NCBI GenBank assembly: GCA_016931875.1
Contig: JAFGDX010000451.1
Span: 1 to 6,486 of the forward strand
Source of the DNA: Prolixibacteraceae bacterium
Lineage (GTDB): Bacteria > Bacteroidota > Bacteroidia > Bacteroidales > Prolixibacteraceae
Reading direction: 5' to 3'
Length of the DNA stretch: 6,486 nucleotides
The notes under the pieces are model-generated. The model was not told the DNA's origin and searched no databases. It saw only the letters and a list, made by a program, of their open reading frames with translations. This document shows positions 5,782 to 6,486 of the stretch, one piece after another. The position numbers and the translations under genes are program-made. The number at the start of each line of letters is the position of its first letter. Position 1 is the first letter of the stretch.

Positions 5782-6486
5782 TTATGGTTTTTGATGGTTG
5801 GGCTGAGTGGGAAAAAGGTTTATCGCAGTAAAATAGCCACTTGCATTGTGTCCGGAAACCACTTGCGGAATATTGTTTTTTACATCCAGCGCCGGCCGGT
5901 GTGTGTGTCCGGTAAAAATGGCAAGCAGGTTGGAACTGGCAAAAACTTCGTCGTAAAATTCAAAAGTAGTTTGTGTATGTCCGTTTTTTCTCCATTTTTC
6001 GCGGCGTTCAACGGTGTAGTTTTTGTCTGATTTTTCGCCCCAATCCGGATGCGCACACCCGTATCCTGTTGAACGGCCCGGCATATAAAGCGGAATATGC
6101 ATAAACAACAACAGGGGGAGCCGGCTTTGCACTTGTTGTTTAAAAAAATCCAGCTGTTCGGGTAAAATTTCATAGGTCGAGTTATCGATAAAAATCAGCC
6201 GCATGCCATTGAGATCGTAGCTTGCAAACAACGGATTATTCCCTTGGTAAAGGGGTTTTAACCTTTCATTGGTCCAGATTTCGCGAAGCAGGTTTGAACT
6301 TCCTGTCATACCTTCATAGTGCCAGTCGTGGTTGCCCGCCACATAAGCAAAAGGTATATTGGTTTCGTTTAAATTTTTCAGTACCCATTCAATCGCCGCC
6401 TCTGAAGGGAAACTGAAAATATCGCCCGTGAGTGCCAGAAAATCAACGTTTTGTTCTTTGGCTCGTGTTAAGGTTTGTTCAAATCC
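5782..6486 (-). CDS. Calcineurin-like metallophosphoesterase, 5' end outside the window
   Basis: The frame is open to the right edge; 234 residues plus stop are visible and the start is missing. In the visible fragment the metallophosphoesterase motifs occur in order: LALTGDIF (GD at 21-22), VAGNHDW (GNHD at 51-54), LLFMHIPLY (H130) and FTGHTHRP (GHTH at 193-196). These are the dinuclear-metal ligands of the family, so the enzyme should be active; only the first D-x-H motif lies beyond the edge. The region between H130 and GHTH (GYGCAHPDWGEKSDKNYTVER) is a substrate-loop insert that I cannot assign. The substrate could be a phosphomonoester, a phosphodiester or a lipid-linked phosphate. A GTG at 6342 could be mistaken for a start, but it lies inside the GNHD block (VAGNHD) and would remove the first metal motifs. 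It is the first visible gene of the operon with the GreA-like and VOC genes. Confidence 0.9.
   Translation of the reverse strand, partial: GFEQTLTRAKEQNVDFLALTGDIFSFPSEAAIEWVLKNLNETNIPFAYVAGNHDWHYEGMTGSSNLLREIWTNERLKPLYQGNNPLFASYDLNGMRLIFIDNSTYEILPEQLDFFKQQVQSRLPLLLFMHIPLYMPGRSTGYGCAHPDWGEKSDKNYTVERREKWRKNGHTQTTFEFYDEVFASSNLLAIFTGHTHRPALDVKNNIPQVVSGHNASGYFTAINLFPTQPNHQKP

Noticed and set aside
5880..6173. 97-codon minus-strand frame inside the metallophosphoesterase gene
   Set aside because: It is in another frame of a gene with all expected catalytic motifs, and shows no domain of its own.
5782..6342. Metallophosphoesterase starting at the GTG at 6342
   Set aside because: The frame is open upstream to the window edge and encodes the conserved TGD motif, so the GTG is an internal Val codon.

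Overview
The window looks like ordinary chromosome from a member of the Bacteroidota, probably a marine or gut-type lineage of the Marinilabiliales/Prolixibacteraceae kind (inference). The support is: a DUF3078 outer-membrane protein, a small GreA-like protein of a form common in this phylum, moderately AT-rich DNA, very AT-rich spacers without clear Shine-Dalgarno sequences, and spacer motifs that fit the Bacteroidota -7 element TAnnTTTG. There is no sign of a mobile element, CRISPR array, tRNA or rRNA, and base composition does not change visibly along the window.

Left part (1-1409): the 5' part of an HD-domain phosphohydrolase gene runs off the left edge on the minus strand. It is divergent from a plus-strand CYTH/triphosphate-tunnel protein (427-900). 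That gene meets tail-to-tail a minus-strand lipoprotein with a DUF3124 domain (897-1409), and the two stop codons share one TTAA.

Middle (1410-4727): a 153-base divergent spacer carries candidate promoters for the lipoprotein and for a large plus-strand secreted protein (1563-3563). That protein has a roughly 355-residue N-terminal periplasmic region of unknown function followed by a DUF3078 beta-barrel domain. It converges, with 39 bases between, on a minus-strand soluble sensor histidine kinase (3603-4727) whose PAS domain holds a four-cysteine cluster.

Right part (4927-6486): three closely packed minus-strand genes look like one operon, in transcription order: a calcineurin-type metallophosphoesterase (5' end outside the window), a GreA/GreB-like protein, and a VOC/glyoxalase-fold protein. 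A 199-base spacer with an inverted repeat separates them from the kinase.

No gene set here forms a recognisable new system. The points most worth a second look are the cysteine-bearing PAS kinase with a degenerate G1 box, the long N-terminal extension on the DUF3078 protein, and the GreA-like protein placed between two enzyme genes.
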